Shown one piece after another: positions 62,120-64,000 of a stretch of 64,000 bases of DNA (the stretch's first letter is position 1; each line of letters starts with the position of its first letter). The notes beneath the pieces are model-generated. The model ran no database searches, was not told the DNA's origin, and was given only the letters and a program-made list of their open reading frames with translations. The translations under genes and the position numbers were made by a program. The stretch comes from Klebsiella oxytoca NBRC 105695 (GTDB lineage: Bacteria; Pseudomonadota; Gammaproteobacteria; Enterobacterales; Enterobacteriaceae): contig NZ_BCZK01000005.1 of NCBI RefSeq assembly GCF_001598695.1, forward strand, positions 248,001 through 312,000, given 5' to 3'.

Positions 62120-64000
62120 TTAGAAAGAGAGCGTGACGCCAGCGTAATAGGCGCGACCCGGTTCGTTATAGGTCGAAGCGCCTTCGTTTTCCCGATAAAT
62201 TTGCTTATCGAAGAGGTTACTGATCCCGGCATTCAGCCGCAGGTCTTTGGTTAGCTGATAGTTGCCGCCGACGCCGACGACAGAATACGCGCCGACTTCG
62301 TTGGTGGCCAGCACCCCGTTTTCGTTACGAATTTCCGCGTATTCGCGCGGTTTCTGTCGACCGTACAGGGTCCAGTTGACGTTAGCAGAGAACTTGCTGG
62401 TCACCTGCCAGTCGAGCAGGGTATTGATGGTGTATTTCGGAATAACGGACAGCGGGTTGCCGGTATCTTTGTTTTCCGATTTGATCATATAAGTGGCGTT
62501 GGTGCGCCAGCTGAGCGTATCGGCAATGAGCGGAACCAGCAGCGTGCCTTCAAGGCCTTCGACGACCGCTTTCCCGCCGTTCTCCCACTGCAGGATATTC
62601 GCTCCGCTGGCGGTATTACCCAGCACCTCGGTGCCGGAGACGATCTTGTTTTTGTAGTCGTTGCGGAACCAGGTGATGCCGGCGTTATAACCGTTGAGGT
62701 TAAACTCAAGGCCGAGCTCTTTGTTGACGCTGATTTCCGGGTCGAGATCCGGGTTACCTAAAAGATAGCAATTGCCTTCCGCAATACTTATCGGGCAGCC
62801 GTTTCCGCGCGTAGAGAGCAGGTAGCCTTCGCTTGACTGATACAGGTTCGGCGCCTTGAATACGCGGGCAATGCCCGCCTTAACCTTAAACATATCGCCC
62901 AGATCCTGTGACAGATTCAGGCTCGGGCTCCAGTTACTGCCGAAGTCGTTATGATAGTCGAAACGCAGGCCGGGGATAATATTGGTTCCCGGCATCGCTT
63001 CGATATTGTCTTCCAGATAAATACCGGTCAGCGTGGCGCTGTTTTTAGGGCTGCGTTGCGAAGGATCGCCGGACATCCCTGGCAGCGTGTCCGTCGTTGT
63101 GGTGGCCTGCATCGAAGCCGGATCGTTCAGTTCATCGCGGTTCCACTCCATCCCCACAGTCAGGGTCTGTTCTGTGAGCCAGTTAAAGGGAAGATTCACT
63201 TCAGCGGTTGAGCGCCAAGACTCCAGGCGGCTGGTGTCGTAGACATCGCTATTGATCATCCCTTCTACGCGACCGGTGGTGCCCTCCTGCAGACGGGTAT
63301 TGTTGGTTTTTTCGTAGTAGACGCCCGCTTTCGACTGGCCCCAGTCCCAGATCCCGTTGTAGGTCAGGCCCCAGGTCTGCCGGTAAAGCCGGTTGGTTTC
63401 CTGACCGTACAGCGTATCCACCAGGCCATTTGGGCTCATATTACTGTTGCTGTATTGCGTATCGCCGGCATAGATATTGCCCTGACGGCTGTAGGCGTAG
63501 CTGAAGTCGAGGATCTGCTGCGGGGTGACTTTCCACGACAGCAGGGCGTTAATATCTTTGTTGCGCACGCCTTCGCGGCCCGCCGCATAAGAGCCATTTT
63601 GCGCGCGGTTAATATCCCAGGCATCGGGTTCCGTTTTGTTAATGTTGCCATACAAACGCATGGTCAGGGCATCCCCGGCCAGCGGTCCGTTGAGGCTGAA
63701 GTTAGCCCGGTTAGTGGCGCCTTCTTTGTTATTTTCCGGCTGATTGGTATAGAGCGAGAGCGATCCGTGCCAGTCGTTGGTGGGGCGTTTGGTGATAATA
63801 TTGACGACCCCACCCGCAGCGCCAGAACCGTAGCGCGCAGCGGCGGGTCCGCGCAGAACTTCAATGCGTTCCACCATTTCCGGCGGTACCCAATTGCTGT
63901 CGCCTCGGGTATCACGCTCGCCGCGCCAGCTATAGCGTACGGAGTTGCGGGAAGTGACGGGCACGCCGTCAATAAGAATCAACGTGTTTTCCGGCCCCAT
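62120..64000 (-). CDS. iroN: IroN-type TonB-dependent catecholate siderophore receptor, C-terminal part
   Basis: 626 residues of the 3' part; the first 100 or so codons lie beyond the window. Visible are the end of the plug domain (GPENTLILIDGVPVTSRNSV, EMVERIEVLRGPAAARYGSG) and the full 22-strand barrel ending YNEPGRAYYAGVTLSF with terminal Phe. It matches IroN, the salmochelin/enterobactin receptor, better than FepA from memory (VPVTSRNSVRYSWRGERDTR, NIITKRPTNDWHGSLSLY, YNEPGRAYY). No iroBCDE is in view. The N-terminal signal and TonB box cannot be seen. Confidence 0.88.
   Translation of the reverse strand: MGPENTLILIDGVPVTSRNSVRYSWRGERDTRGDSNWVPPEMVERIEVLRGPAAARYGSGAAGGVVNIITKRPTNDWHGSLSLYTNQPENNKEGATNRANFSLNGPLAGDALTMRLYGNINKTEPDAWDINRAQNGSYAAGREGVRNKDINALLSWKVTPQQILDFSYAYSRQGNIYAGDTQYSNSNMSPNGLVDTLYGQETNRLYRQTWGLTYNGIWDWGQSKAGVYYEKTNNTRLQEGTTGRVEGMINSDVYDTSRLESWRSTAEVNLPFNWLTEQTLTVGMEWNRDELNDPASMQATTTTDTLPGMSGDPSQRSPKNSATLTGIYLEDNIEAMPGTNIIPGLRFDYHNDFGSNWSPSLNLSQDLGDMFKVKAGIARVFKAPNLYQSSEGYLLSTRGNGCPISIAEGNCYLLGNPDLDPEISVNKELGLEFNLNGYNAGITWFRNDYKNKIVSGTEVLGNTASGANILQWENGGKAVVEGLEGTLLVPLIADTLSWRTNATYMIKSENKDTGNPLSVIPKYTINTLLDWQVTSKFSANVNWTLYGRQKPREYAEIRNENGVLATNEVGAYSVVGVGGNYQLTKDLRLNAGISNLFDKQIYRENEGASTYNEPGRAYYAGVTLSF

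Overview
The window looks like a core chromosomal segment of an enterobacterium close to Klebsiella/Raoultella. Gene order follows the Escherichia coli region yeaG-mipA-gapA-ydj-ansA-sppA-topB-gdhA-ynj-xthA-ast-spy-nadE-chb-katE-tcyP-yniB almost gene for gene. The insertions are of a kind I associate with Klebsiella: a secreted chitinase, a class A acid phosphatase, a LemA/DUF2207 pair and an IroN-type receptor. Intergenic spacers carry REP/BIME palindromes and one ERIC element. I saw no phage, insertion sequence, CRISPR array, tRNA or rRNA. The genus is an inference from content and protein similarity, not from a search.

Layout. 1-6.1 kb: prkA start, mipA, yeaE, yeaD, gapA, msrB, yeaC, yajD. 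6.1-7.4 kb: a GH18 chitinase. 7.7-16.5 kb: the ydjLKJIHGFE carbohydrate cluster (two zinc dehydrogenases, two MFS carriers, aldolase, kinase, aldo-keto reductase, DeoR-type regulator). 16.5-25.2 kb: pncA, ansA, sppA, ydjA, a phosphatase, selD, topB. 25.3-28.4 kb: gdhA, nudG, ynjF, a small membrane protein. 28.5-36.1 kb: ynjE and the ydjXZ-ynjABCD run, then xthA. 36.5-42.5 kb: astCADBE for arginine succinyltransferase catabolism. 42.9-48.7 kb: spy, lemA/DUF2207, cho, nadE, osmE. 49.0-54.3 kb: chbBCARFG for diacetylchitobiose. 54.4-62.0 kb: katE, cedA, tcyP, ydjM, a kduD-like gene, hxpB, yniB, a yciA-like gene. 62.1-64.0 kb: an iroN-like receptor cut by the window edge.

How the parts work together. 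Chitin use is covered by a secreted chitinase (6.2-7.4 kb) and the chitobiose PTS (49-54 kb). Both carry a sequence complementary to the conserved seed of the small RNA ChiX: in the chitinase it lies on the Shine-Dalgarno sequence, in chbBC in the intergenic position known in E. coli to act as a ChiX trap. Nitrogen-limitation genes carry sigma-54 type promoters (prkA, astC). Other visible regulation includes two LexA boxes at ydjM and an ArgR-like tract before astC. The ydjX gene seems to have lost its normal start through a one-base shift in an A run. Compared with E. coli, ydjY, ynjI, ynjH, ves and yniA are missing from their usual positions.
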